DNA of 39,400 nucleotides from an uncultured Lactobacillus sp. (lineage in GTDB: Bacteria > Bacillota > Bacilli > Lactobacillales > Lactobacillaceae): contig NZ_CANBCQ010000027.1 in the NCBI RefSeq assembly GCF_947367125.1, forward strand, positions 1-39,400, read 5' to 3'. Of this stretch, positions 31,793-39,323 are shown one piece after another. A program made the translations under genes and the position numbers. The notes beneath the pieces are model-generated. The model was given only the letters and a program-made list of their open reading frames with translations. It was not told where the DNA came from and ran no database searches. Each line of letters opens with the position of its first letter. The first letter of the stretch is position 1.

Positions 31793-31821
31793 ATTAAACT
31801 ACGGATAAAATGTATTGTCAA
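31793..31821 (-). promoter_or_regulatory. Promoter of cro and the early operon, with operator 1 in its spacer
   Basis: On the minus strand, -35 TTGACA (31821-31816, perfect consensus), 17-base spacer and -10 TTTAAT (31798-31793). The spacer (31815-31799) is exactly the operator site, so bound CI or Cro would exclude RNA polymerase. Confidence 0.82.
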
Positions 31822-31877
31822 CACAAATATGGATAAAATATACAAAAAGTTGTTTATTTTATACGGAATAAATGTAT
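31799..31877. promoter_or_regulatory. Three CI/Cro operator sites
   Basis: Site 1 CTACGGATAAAATGTAT (31799-31815), site 2 ATATGGATAAAATATAC (31827-31843) and site 3 ATACGGAATAAATGTAT (31861-31877) share 13 to 14 of 17 bases with site 1. Site 1 sits in the cro promoter and site 3 overlaps the -10 of the CI promoter, the usual arrangement of a lysis-lysogeny switch. Confidence 0.78.
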
Positions 31878-31880
31878 AAT
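31848..31880 (+). promoter_or_regulatory. Promoter of the CI gene
   Basis: TATAAT (31875-31880) is a perfect -10. Upstream TTTATT with a 16-base spacer is a possible -35. The TTG at 31880 that opens the longest CI frame overlaps this -10 and therefore cannot be the start codon. Confidence 0.6.
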
Positions 31881-31903
31881 TGGCTTATGAGGTGGTGAAA
31901 AAT

Positions 31904-32551
31904 TTGAATGCTATCGGAGAAAATATACGTAAGTTAAGAAAAATATATCATTACACGCAAAAGGATTTAGCTGAATTACTAGGTGTTAAGCCAACTACTG
32001 TAGCATCCTGGGAGCAAGGACGTAATAAGCCTTTAATGGACAAAGTTACAAAATTGTCTAATCTATTCGGTATATCCCCTACTGAGTTAATTGGAAAATC
32101 AAACTCTAACCTATCCAATAATTCTCAGCCTACCAACATGAAACCTATTGAGCAATCAGGGATGCATGTTGTTCGCATCCCTATCATTGGGACAATTGCA
32201 TGCGGCACTCCTATTCTTGCTGAACAAAACATCGACGGCTATACAACAGAGTTTTTTGATGAAAAGCCAGATGGCACATTATTTGCTTTAAAATGCCAAG
32301 GTGATTCTATGGAACCTAAAATTCCTAACGGTGCTACAGTTATTGTCCGTCTCCAGCCTACCGTTGAAAATGATGAAATAGCTGCAGTATTGGTTGACGA
32401 TAATGAAGAAGCCACACTCAAGCGCATTAAGCATGTCGGTAATCAAGTAATGCTAATGCCGGAAAATAAAAAATACGATCCTATTCTTCTCAATGAAGAA
32501 AATCCCGGTCGTATCTTAGGTAAAGTAATTAAAGTTAGTTATAGTTTGTAA
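31904..32551 (+). CDS. CI-type repressor with LexA-like S24 peptidase domain
   Basis: Encodes 215 residues from TTG 31904, with GAGGTGG seven bases before it. Residues 1-65 form the helix-turn-helix (ENIRKLRKIYHYTQKDLAEL, LGVKPTTVASWEQGRNKPLM). A linker of about 30 residues (Asn/Ser-rich) follows. The S24 domain has the cleavage-site motif IACGTP (Cys100-Gly101), catalytic Ser135 in CQGDSMEPKIPNG and Lys173 in EATLKRI. It keeps the prophage silent and is expected to cleave itself when RecA is activated by DNA damage. It binds the operators at 31799-31877 and controls its own gene. Confidence 0.92.
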   Translation: MNAIGENIRKLRKIYHYTQKDLAELLGVKPTTVASWEQGRNKPLMDKVTKLSNLFGISPTELIGKSNSNLSNNSQPTNMKPIEQSGMHVVRIPIIGTIACGTPILAEQNIDGYTTEFFDEKPDGTLFALKCQGDSMEPKIPNGATVIVRLQPTVENDEIAAVLVDDNEEATLKRIKHVGNQVMLMPENKKYDPILLNEENPGRILGKVIKVSYSL

Positions 32552-32570
32552 AACTCGGAGATTGTAACAA

Positions 32571-33122
32571 ATGAAATACAAAAAGTGGCTGCCTACTTTA
32601 GTAGCTAGTTGTGCATTTTTTAGTTTTGTAGGTGCAACTGATTCTTCAAATTCTCAAGTAGAAGCTACATCGCTTTATACACAAAAAGCTTATACAAAAT
32701 ATGCAAATAAGTTTCACAAAGTGGTTATTTTGAAAAATACCCAAGTTTATAAGGTACATCGTGGGAAAGACGAAGCACATAACATATATATCAAAGCATA
32801 TATGCTTCATCCTGGTGATGTAGCAACTATTAGAGACCGTGGAGTTGCTTGGGGTTGGACAATAGGCAAAAAATACAATTATTGCTCTATGCGTGATCCA
32901 TTCAGTTTTAGTTGGTTTGATACTTATCAAAGGCACTACTACATTGATTATGGACTATTTCATGGAGCAAAAAAACGTGTCAATAAGTCCTACACCTTTA
33001 CATGGAATCAATACTGCAAGTTGGTAAAAATGGGTATGTGGGATTTAATGTATCATCCCTATGGAGCTACTCATAATAAAATTATGAAGCAAATTAAACA
33101 ATGGGATATTAAAGCAAGCTAG
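32571..33122 (+). CDS. Secreted protein downstream of the repressor, candidate lysogenic conversion gene
   Basis: Encodes 183 residues with a signal peptide: basic MKYKKW, hydrophobic LPTLVASCAFFSFVGA, and a likely cleavage near VEATS. The mature part is basic and aromatic (VYKVHRGKDEAHNIYIKAYM, WGWTIGKKYNYCSMRDPF, HPYGATHNKIMKQIKQW) and could resemble the small SH3-like surface modules of lactobacilli. It lies 20 bp after the repressor, so it is probably expressed in the lysogen. I do not recognise a family. Confidence 0.72.
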   Translation: MKYKKWLPTLVASCAFFSFVGATDSSNSQVEATSLYTQKAYTKYANKFHKVVILKNTQVYKVHRGKDEAHNIYIKAYMLHPGDVATIRDRGVAWGWTIGKKYNYCSMRDPFSFSWFDTYQRHYYIDYGLFHGAKKRVNKSYTFTWNQYCKLVKMGMWDLMYHPYGATHNKIMKQIKQWDIKAS

Positions 33123-33178
33123 TATATTTTTTGTCCACAGTGACGTTAAACCTGAAACTATTTCGGAGGATATAGAAT

Positions 33179-33724
33179 TTGAATAAAAAGATTTTATCAT
33201 TACTGGCTGTCGGAACAACTCTCTGCGGAGTTTTATCAGCTCCTACTTCAACTGTGTTTGCAGTCCACACCAAATCAGTTAAAGTAGCTAAGAAACATAG
33301 GCATGCTAAAATAAGAGTTGCTCATAAGAAGTTTAAAGTACCTTACAAAGCTTTAGCTGGCGCTCAGCCAACTGAAGTTGTAGTTACTAAAAGAATTAAG
33401 ATGTTTGAATACAACCCTCGACTAAAAAGAATTCTTAAGCAAGATCTTAGTTCAGGCCAAGTTGTAACTGCTACTCAAGCAAATAATAACGCATGGATTA
33501 TTACCCATTTAGGCTATGGTGCCGTAAACAAAGGCTCTATCTGTGTCGTAAAAGGCAATGGCTGGTTCATGACAAAAGCCGAGCGAGACAGACGTTTACA
33601 AAATGCACAACGTAGATTTAACAGTTCTATTGAAAATCAAGTTGGCTCTCAAGAATACAACGCAATGCGTAATAAATTGAATGCTGACAGAAATGATATC
33701 AGGAACTGGATTGAACAAAACTAA
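33179..33724 (+). CDS. Second secreted protein of the lysogeny region
   Basis: Encodes 181 residues from TTG 33179, with GGAGGA nine bases before it. Signal peptide: MNKKILSLLAVGTTLCGVLS, cleaved near VFAVH. The mature part is very basic at the start (VAKKHRHAKIRVAHKKFKVP), with an SH3-like middle (VVTATQANNNAWIITHLGYG) and a charged helical end (AERDRRLQNAQRRF). Like its neighbour it is probably made in the lysogen and exported. The function is unknown. Confidence 0.72.
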   Translation: MNKKILSLLAVGTTLCGVLSAPTSTVFAVHTKSVKVAKKHRHAKIRVAHKKFKVPYKALAGAQPTEVVVTKRIKMFEYNPRLKRILKQDLSSGQVVTATQANNNAWIITHLGYGAVNKGSICVVKGNGWFMTKAERDRRLQNAQRRFNSSIENQVGSQEYNAMRNKLNADRNDIRNWIEQN

Positions 33725-33772
33725 AAACTAAAAACTAAAAAAATCCCCCACCCGTCTGGCAACGAGTGAGGG
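33725..33772 (-). terminator. Minus-strand terminator hairpin
   Basis: On the minus strand CCCTCACTCGT and ACGGGTGGGGG (11 pairs, two G-T) enclose TGCCAG and are followed by ATTTTTTTAG. On the plus strand the same stem has two A-C mismatches and no T-tract. It therefore stops leftward RNA, although no leftward gene precedes it within 1.5 kb. Confidence 0.65.
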
Positions 33773-33899
33773 TCAATTCAGCAATGATCTGGCAATCATG
33801 CTGAATTAGAAAAATTGAACTCTAACTGAACAAAAAATTGAACAGCAGTGTGTGAAAGCACAGCGGCTTTCGCATACTCTATTTTAACAGAAAATAGAG
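33745..33899. repeat. Cluster of four hairpins upstream of the integrase
   Basis: Four stems follow one another: 33745-33772, 33775-33807 (AATTCAGC, one-base bulge, ATGAT), 33848-33877 (12 pairs, two G-T) and 33877-33899 (CTCTATTTT/AAAATAGAG, nine perfect pairs). The first two have the identical loop CTGGCA. The last includes most of the integrase ribosome binding site AGAGG. Two direct repeats AAAAATTGAAC (33810-33820 and 33833-33843) lie between stems 2 and 3. Confidence 0.75.
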
Positions 33900-33908
33900 G
33901 TAAATAAT

Positions 33909-35132
33909 ATGTGGATTGTAAAAACAAAAACAGGTAAATTTAAATTTGTTGATAATTACAAAAATCCTTTAACTCAAAGATATCAAGAAGTAAGCGTTAC
34001 TTTCGGTAAAAATAATAATCAAGTAAAGAAAAAGGCACAATTACTTCTTGACGAAAAAATTCGCAAACGATTAACTGACTTACAGACTGGTAATACGGAT
34101 ATTACTTTTGAGCAACTTACTAATAAGTATATATCAATTGCCAAACAACAGTTAGCCCATACTACCTGGTATCGTAAAAAAACAACATTACAAAAAATTA
34201 ATCGCGAATGGGGCACTAAACTTATTGCTAAAAATATAACATCACAATTTATAAACAAGTATCTTGATAGCCTACTTTACGATAATCCTCGTCATTACTC
34301 AAATGGAACAGTTAATAGTTATAAGTCATGTATTTCTGGTGTTTTTGATCTTGGAATTAGATACGGATATATTTCTAAAAATCCTGTAAATCAGGTAAAA
34401 ATAACTTGGAAAAGTCAATCCAAAAAAAGACATGAAGAAATAGAAAACAAATATCTTGAAGATGATGAATATGCTAAGATTTTAACTTATTGCGATAAGC
34501 ACAATCGCCAAGATCTAAAGGACCTTTTTATCTGGTTATATAACACAGGCATGAGATGTGGTGAGGCAATTGCTCTTAAAAAGAAGAATATACTACAAGA
34601 CAAAGATGGCAACTACTTTGCTAGAGTTGAAGGAACATTAATTTTTATTAAAGGAGAAAAAAAGCCAAGTGAAAGATATCGCAAAACCAAAAATGCTAAA
34701 ACATTTTCTGGTGATCGTGATGTTTATCTACCACCAGAGGCTAAAAAAATAGCCCTTGATCACTGTAAAGGAAAAAAGGCAAACGATTATATTTTTACAA
34801 GCAAGTGGTATCATAATAATTATTTTAGCATTAGTTCTATAGACCGCATGCTAAAAACTATCGCAAAAAAAGAAGAAATACATAAAAATTTGGTAACGCA
34901 CATCTTTAGACATACACACGTATCAAAACTAGCCGAACAAGGTTGGCCTTTAAATGTGATCCAGCACCGTGTAGGTCATAGCAACTCAACAATCACTCAG
35001 AAAATTTACTTGCACATTACCAACAAAGTAAAAAATACTGCTATCGAGCGTCTAAAGAATTTTCCTGATTCTCAAACTATTCTACAAGAAGATAAAAATA
35101 AATCTAAACTAAAAGTAGTAAAAAACAAATGA
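33909..35132 (+). CDS. int: Prophage integrase (tyrosine recombinase)
   Basis: Encodes 407 residues from ATG 33909, nine bases after AGAGG. The N-terminal arm-binding domain (about 1-55: FKFVDNYKNPLTQRYQEVSV) and a SAM-like core-binding domain (65-165) precede the catalytic domain. Catalytic residues: Arg216 in TGMRCGEAIAL, His331 and Arg334 in HIFRHTHVSKL, GH in HRVGHSNSTITQ, and Tyr367 in KIYLHI. It integrates the phage into the host chromosome; one attachment site should lie just after it. The hairpin cluster before it may control its translation. Confidence 0.95.
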   Translation: MWIVKTKTGKFKFVDNYKNPLTQRYQEVSVTFGKNNNQVKKKAQLLLDEKIRKRLTDLQTGNTDITFEQLTNKYISIAKQQLAHTTWYRKKTTLQKINREWGTKLIAKNITSQFINKYLDSLLYDNPRHYSNGTVNSYKSCISGVFDLGIRYGYISKNPVNQVKITWKSQSKKRHEEIENKYLEDDEYAKILTYCDKHNRQDLKDLFIWLYNTGMRCGEAIALKKKNILQDKDGNYFARVEGTLIFIKGEKKPSERYRKTKNAKTFSGDRDVYLPPEAKKIALDHCKGKKANDYIFTSKWYHNNYFSISSIDRMLKTIAKKEEIHKNLVTHIFRHTHVSKLAEQGWPLNVIQHRVGHSNSTITQKIYLHITNKVKNTAIERLKNFPDSQTILQEDKNKSKLKVVKNK

Positions 35133-35284
35133 ATTTGAAGCAGGAAAAAAGCAGGAAAATTCAAAGATTCAAGAAGAATATTAAAGAATGCCGAAGAGCA
35201 AGAATAGTCCTAAAAGGCACATATACCAAGGAAAAAGCTAGATATGATACTACTTCAATTAATGACCACAGATTTCACTTATAA
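35129..35284 (+). CDS. Possible 51-residue basic ORF spanning the prophage end
   Basis: An ATG overlaps the integrase stop (ATGA) and opens 51 codons: MNLKQEKSRKIQRFKKNIKE, then CRRARIVLKGTYTKEKARYD. It is strongly basic and has no visible ribosome binding site. It may be a small phage protein whose end is altered by the attachment site, or a chance frame. Confidence 0.3.
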   Translation: MNLKQEKSRKIQRFKKNIKECRRARIVLKGTYTKEKARYDTTSINDHRFHL

Positions 35285-35320
35285 AAAACCACATCACTTC
35301 TTTATTCACAAATAGAAAAG
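35133..35320. other. Region expected to contain the phage-host junction (attachment site)
   Basis: Between the integrase stop and the terminator the DNA changes from phage to host. Integrase genes of this kind lie beside one attachment site. The core cannot be identified here because the other prophage end is outside the window. No tRNA gene is seen in this stretch. Confidence 0.45.
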
Positions 35321-35351
35321 CGGCCATATCAAGTTGATATAGCCGTTTTTT
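35321..35351. terminator. Bidirectional terminator between the integrase region and the SLAP gene
   Basis: CGGC-ATATCA and TGATAT-GCCG pair with one C-A mismatch and a short loop, followed by six T on the plus strand and preceded by AAAA, which gives T4 on the minus strand. It can end rightward integrase RNA and leftward transcription of the SLAP gene. Confidence 0.72.
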
Positions 35352-35358
35352 CGTGCCT

Positions 35359-35859
35359 TTAATAATTAATGATTGTGGTTAATACATTATTTGCCTTTAT
35401 ATATTCATTTTCTCCAATTTGAATATATGGCCGTTCATCAATTTCAATATGACCTAAATTTTTAACTTTAGTACCTTGCTTAACAAATTTACCTGAAATT
35501 GGTTGTCCATTTTTATCATAAACATATGATGGATGCTTGATACGATTTACAATCTTCATAGCACTTTTAACATAAGGTAAAAATGCGCCTTCCTTAACGA
35601 ATTTGTTTTTTCCAATTCGTACGAAAGTATTACCGTTAATTACCTTAATACCTCTTATCTTGTAAACGCGACCCCTTCTTAAATGACCAATTTTTTCTCC
35701 GTTGCGATTAAAAACTGTTGCTCTTCTAGTTAAGTTTAATCTCTTACCCTGTTGAATCGGATTAGCTGCCGCTGCATTAACCGTTTGAGTAGTCATCGCA
35801 CCTAAACTTAATGAAGCAAAGGCTAGCCCTGTCATGTAAATAATCTTCTTATTGATCAT
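35359..35859 (-). CDS. Secreted protein with two SLAP-like repeats (host)
   Basis: Encodes 166 residues. Signal peptide: MINKKIIYMTGLAFASLSLG with cleavage near VNAAA. Two SLAP-type (S-layer protein A) repeats follow: VFNRNGEKIGHLRRGRVYKI with VRIGKNKFVKEG, and VYDKNGQPISGKFVKQGTKV with IQIGENEYIKANN. This domain anchors proteins to secondary wall polymers in the acidophilus group. It is a stand-alone wall-binding protein of unknown purpose and is the first clearly host gene. Confidence 0.88.
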   Translation of the reverse strand: MINKKIIYMTGLAFASLSLGAMTTQTVNAAAANPIQQGKRLNLTRRATVFNRNGEKIGHLRRGRVYKIRGIKVINGNTFVRIGKNKFVKEGAFLPYVKSAMKIVNRIKHPSYVYDKNGQPISGKFVKQGTKVKNLGHIEIDERPYIQIGENEYIKANNVLTTIINY

Positions 35860-35880
35860 AATTTCTACCCCCGTACAATA

Positions 35881-35910
35881 ATTATGTCTTTCTTACCTTT
35901 ATTCTATCAA
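35881..35910 (-). promoter_or_regulatory. Promoter of the SLAP protein gene
   Basis: On the minus strand TTGATA (35910-35905), an 18-base spacer and CATAAT (35886-35881); both hexamers match the consensus at five of six positions. Confidence 0.55.
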
Positions 35911-36037
35911 AAATAACACTTATTGTTGAACTTTTGCTTAGATAAATTTAAATTTTCTTTATCATACTAAACATAGTCTTTTCTTTTTTTTACTGCTACA
36001 ATTACTTCTATAGTTACTTATGTAAGGGGAGTTTTTT

Positions 36038-37528
36038 ATGAATTTTACCTGGGATGTTATTCGCAGGATAATTGAAATTCTGTGGATTATCAATATAGCA
36101 TTTGCCGTATGGACGGTTTTCCGCAGTCATCGCAGTGTTGTGTCTACTTGGGCTTGGATGCTAGTATTAACAGTTTTGCCTGGTATCGGCTTTATTCTTT
36201 ATCTTTTCTTCGGGCGTCAGCTTTCACATGATGAGATTTTTGCTATCCTAAGTGAACAAAAAGTTGCCCGCAATTACTATCTTCAACAGCAAAAAGCAAT
36301 GCTAAAAGACCATGATCTTCTACCTGAAAAAGAACGTAAGCCACGTGCGCGAATGTTATCGGAACTGAACTTAAACAATGATGATGCTATTTTAACCTTT
36401 GCAAATAAAGTAAAAGTATTCATCAATGGTCCTGAGTTATTTGAAAATATGATCACTGATCTAAAACAAGCTAAAACTTCTATTAGTTTAGAATTTTATA
36501 CTTTTTATGCTGATAACTTAGGTAAACGAGTGTTAAAGGCTTTAGAAGAAGCTGCTGCAAAGGGTGTTAAAGTTAGAGTTATTTATGATACCTCTGGTTC
36601 TCATGGCACTAAACCTGCATTTTTTGATCATTTACGAGAATTAGGCGGAGAGGCTCAACCTTTTATTTCAACTTCTAAAAAACATTGGTTTACTACGCCT
36701 CGTTTAAATTATCATTTGCACCGTAAATTAGTTATTATCGATCATCAAATTGGCTATATTGGTGGTTTTAATATTGGTGATCAATACGTTGATCAATCCA
36801 AGAAATTTGGTCATTGGCGTGATACTCATTTACGGGTTAATGGACAAGCATCTACCTTAATGGAAGTTCGTTTTGCGATGGATTGGAATACATCTACTAG
36901 ACGAACTGCGCTGCCAAAATTTAATCTAAGTGAACTGCGAACATTTACTATTGATCGCCAAGACCTTAACAATACTGAAAATGTAGCTATGCAAATTGTT
37001 TCTTCTGGTCCTGATAATCAACACTATGGTATTCGACGCGGTTATGAAGGGATTATTGCCGGAGCTAAACAATATATTTATATTCAAACGCCATATTTAA
37101 TTCCTGAAGAATCAATTCTAGAGGCACTAATTATCTCCGCAAATAGTGGTGTTGATGTTCGGATAATGATTCCTTGCATGCCAGACCATCCTTTTGTTTA
37201 CCGAGCAACCGAATATTACGCTAAATATTTAGTTGCACATGGCGTTAAGGTTTACAAATATAATAATGGTTTTATTCATGCCAAGACTATGGTATCTGGT
37301 TCTAATATTTCATCGGTTGGTTCAGCTAATCAAGATTTTAGAAGCTATACTTTAAATTTTGAAGTCAATACATTTAATTACAATCCTCAATTGACACAAG
37401 AACTTAAACGGATTTTTGAAAATGATTTAACCGAATGTACCCTTTTAACTAATGAATACTTTGCTCGACAATCCAAGTGGCTTAAGTTCAAACAATACTT
37501 TTCACGGCTACTGGCTCCTATCTTCTAA
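36038..37528 (+). CDS. cls: Cardiolipin synthase (phospholipase D family)
   Basis: Encodes 496 residues, with AAGGGGAG before the ATG. Two N-terminal membrane helices (RIIEILWIINIAFAVWTVF and WAWMLVLTVLPGIGFILYLF) precede two phospholipase D domains. The first HKD motif is complete: His228, Lys230, Asp235 in HRKLVIID, followed by IGGFNIGDQY. The second reads HAKTMVSGS (His414, Lys416), where the Asp is replaced by Gly421, followed by SVGSANQDFRSY. The enzyme joins two phosphatidylglycerols into cardiolipin at the membrane. His and Lys of both motifs are present, so activity is still likely. It is a host gene with a terminator directly behind it. Confidence 0.92.
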   Translation: MNFTWDVIRRIIEILWIINIAFAVWTVFRSHRSVVSTWAWMLVLTVLPGIGFILYLFFGRQLSHDEIFAILSEQKVARNYYLQQQKAMLKDHDLLPEKERKPRARMLSELNLNNDDAILTFANKVKVFINGPELFENMITDLKQAKTSISLEFYTFYADNLGKRVLKALEEAAAKGVKVRVIYDTSGSHGTKPAFFDHLRELGGEAQPFISTSKKHWFTTPRLNYHLHRKLVIIDHQIGYIGGFNIGDQYVDQSKKFGHWRDTHLRVNGQASTLMEVRFAMDWNTSTRRTALPKFNLSELRTFTIDRQDLNNTENVAMQIVSSGPDNQHYGIRRGYEGIIAGAKQYIYIQTPYLIPEESILEALIISANSGVDVRIMIPCMPDHPFVYRATEYYAKYLVAHGVKVYKYNNGFIHAKTMVSGSNISSVGSANQDFRSYTLNFEVNTFNYNPQLTQELKRIFENDLTECTLLTNEYFARQSKWLKFKQYFSRLLAPIF

Positions 37529-37529
37529 A

Positions 37530-37567
37530 AAATACCACGAAGCAAAAAACTTCGCGGTTATTTTTTT
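37530..37567. terminator. Terminator between cls and the TPR gene
   Basis: CCACGAAG and CTTCGCGG pair around CAAAAAA (one A-C mismatch), followed by TTATTTTTTT on the plus strand; the minus strand gives a T6 run. It can serve both converging genes. Confidence 0.75.
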
Positions 37568-38813
37568 ACAAATTATTATAAAGATCCTGCATTTCGCCAT
37601 CTTCTGGAACCAACTTAAGATACCTTGCTAACAGTTGTTTAGTAATCTCATCGTTGTTTTGAACATTGAAGAAAATAATCATTTGTCGCAAGAAATCAGG
37701 GTTATTATTAAAGCTTGGGTAGGCTAGTAAGAATTCACTCTGTGCTTTTTCATTATCCTCTAAATCTTCATATGAAAGAGCCAAATTCCAATGTGCCTGC
37801 GGCTCTATATTTTCTTCATCCAAGTCCTTAAATAAAGCAATATCTTCATTTGCTTGGTGCTGATGAACGTAGAGGTTAGATAATTGCATCCGTAAATCAC
37901 TATTGTCTGGAGCCATTTTTAACCCCTTCTCGAGTAAATTACGAGCAGTATCTAACTCGTTTAAATTAGCTGCAGCACGAGCACCAATTGAATAAAGTAC
38001 TTCATCCAACTCATTATAGGCTAGACCAGCTTGAGCGGTCCGCAAAACTTGCTCATTATCATGTTGATGTTCATAAGCTTGTGCTAATAATGGATAAGCA
38101 TTTACATAATCTGGGCTTTGTTCAATTACTTCATCTAAAAATTTGATTGCTTGTTTATCATCACCAACAGACAAAAGAATTAAGCCGGCCTCATATTTAG
38201 AATCAATATCCAAAATACTATTCGTATGTTCATGAATGACTTTAGCAGCTTCTTCATAATTACCGATCTTAGCAAAGGTCGCAAATAGTCTTTGATATAA
38301 ATTCACCTCACCAAAGGTATTTTGTCGCTGAATTAAATCTTGATATAATTCGAGCGCTTGCTCATAATCGCCACTTAGATATTCAATTTCTGCCAAACCA
38401 AATTTAATTGCATCTTCTTCAGGATCTAAGTGCATTGCTTGCATTAATTTGTCTTTAGCAGTCTCTATTAGGCCATTTGTTTGATAATAATCTGCTTGTA
38501 CTAACAGACTATCTAAATAAGCAGAAGAGTCTTTAGAGACATTATATAAAAGCGATAGGCCATCATCATCATCACCATCATTTAACATAATTTCTGCTAA
38601 GTAAACTTTAAACAAATCTTCTTTAGGAAATTTAGCAATTAAAGCTCGATATATTTCCTTTGCCAAGTCTGTAAAACCTAAACCTGTCAAATTTTCTGCT
38701 AAAGAAGATAATACTTCAGGACTATCATTATCCAAAGCTTCTTTTAAAAGATGTTTATTTTGTGAAAAATCGTGATTTTGAATTGAATCTAATAATTGTT
38801 CAGAATAGCTCAT
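37566..38813 (-). CDS. Tetratricopeptide repeat protein (host)
   Basis: Encodes 415 residues from ATG 38813, which follows GGAGG by seven bases; the frame from 38831 starts before that site. At least eight TPR-type units are visible, e.g. IKFGLAEIEYLSGDYEQALE, NAYPLLAQAYEHQHDNEQVL and AHWNLALSYEDLEDNEKAQS. The protein is acidic, with no signal peptide, so it is cytoplasmic. TPR proteins scaffold complexes; no specific partner can be told. The gene next to hup is characteristic of lactobacilli. Confidence 0.88.
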   Translation of the reverse strand: MSYSEQLLDSIQNHDFSQNKHLLKEALDNDSPEVLSSLAENLTGLGFTDLAKEIYRALIAKFPKEDLFKVYLAEIMLNDGDDDDGLSLLYNVSKDSSAYLDSLLVQADYYQTNGLIETAKDKLMQAMHLDPEEDAIKFGLAEIEYLSGDYEQALELYQDLIQRQNTFGEVNLYQRLFATFAKIGNYEEAAKVIHEHTNSILDIDSKYEAGLILLSVGDDKQAIKFLDEVIEQSPDYVNAYPLLAQAYEHQHDNEQVLRTAQAGLAYNELDEVLYSIGARAAANLNELDTARNLLEKGLKMAPDNSDLRMQLSNLYVHQHQANEDIALFKDLDEENIEPQAHWNLALSYEDLEDNEKAQSEFLLAYPSFNNNPDFLRQMIIFFNVQNNDEITKQLLARYLKLVPEDGEMQDLYNNL

Positions 38814-38843
38814 AGTTTCTCCTCCAATCAAAGTACCATTGTA

Positions 38844-38878
38844 CTAAAAAAAGACGCTGGAACAAAATCCAACGTCTT
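38844..38878 (-). terminator. Terminator of hup
   Basis: On the minus strand AAGACGTTGGA and TCCAGCGTCTT (11 pairs, one G-T) with a six-base loop are followed by seven T. It separates hup from the TPR gene. Confidence 0.85.
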
Positions 38879-38898
38879 AACTAAATTAAGATAAGTAA

Positions 38899-39174
38899 TT
38901 ACTTAACAGCTTCCTTAAGAGCCTTACCTGGCTTAAATGCAGGTACTTCACTAGCTGGAATTTCAATTTCATCACCAGTTTGTGGGTTACGACCCTTACG
39001 TGCTGCACGGTGACGTACTTCAAAAGTACCAAAACCGATCAATTGTACCTTTTCACCCTTAGCAAGATTATCTTGAATTGATTCAAAGATAGCATCAACA
39101 GTAGATGCAACTTGTTTCTTAGTTAACTTAGTTTTTGCAGCAACTTCAGAAACTAATTCTGCCTTATTTGCCAT
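38899..39174 (-). CDS. hup: DNA-binding protein HU
   Basis: Encodes 91 residues, the usual HU length, with GGGAGGTG nine bases before the ATG. The start [20 protein letters not shown] and the DNA-binding arm motif [20 protein letters not shown] with TGDEIEIPA are diagnostic. HU compacts and bends chromosomal DNA and is strongly expressed. A transcript with its own terminator is indicated by hairpins on both sides. It is a host gene. Confidence 0.97.
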   Translation of the reverse strand: MANKAELVSEVAAKTKLTKKQVASTVDAIFESIQDNLAKGEKVQLIGFGTFEVRHRAARKGRNPQTGDEIEIPASEVPAFKPGKALKEAVK

Positions 39175-39193
39175 GAATAATTCACCTCCCGAA

Positions 39194-39212
39194 TTTGAAC
39201 CTAAAGTTCAAA
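39194..39212. promoter_or_regulatory. Inverted repeat in the hup leader
   Basis: TTTGAAC and GTTCAAA, separated by CTAAA, lie 20 bases before the hup start and close to its ribosome binding site. It may be an operator or an RNA hairpin affecting translation. Confidence 0.45.
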
Positions 39213-39276
39213 ACTTTTTCTTTGTTTTATAAAAACAAGGAAAAATGATCACGACCAATCAAGTTCCCTAAAAACA

Positions 39277-39323
39277 AAAATATCACAAAAACCTTATTAC
39301 AACAAGGCTTTTTGCGATATTTT
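39277..39323 (-). terminator. Terminator of the gene upstream of hup
   Basis: A long stem (AATATCRCAAAAA-CCTT type arms at 39277-39295 and 39304-39323) with a short loop, followed on the minus strand by TTTTTGTTTTT. It should end the transcript of a gene beyond the right edge. The rest of 39213-39400 shows no gene. Confidence 0.75.

Noticed and set aside
35129-35284. Attachment core sequence
   Set aside because: The other prophage end is outside the window, so no repeat pair can be compared; any stated core would be a guess.
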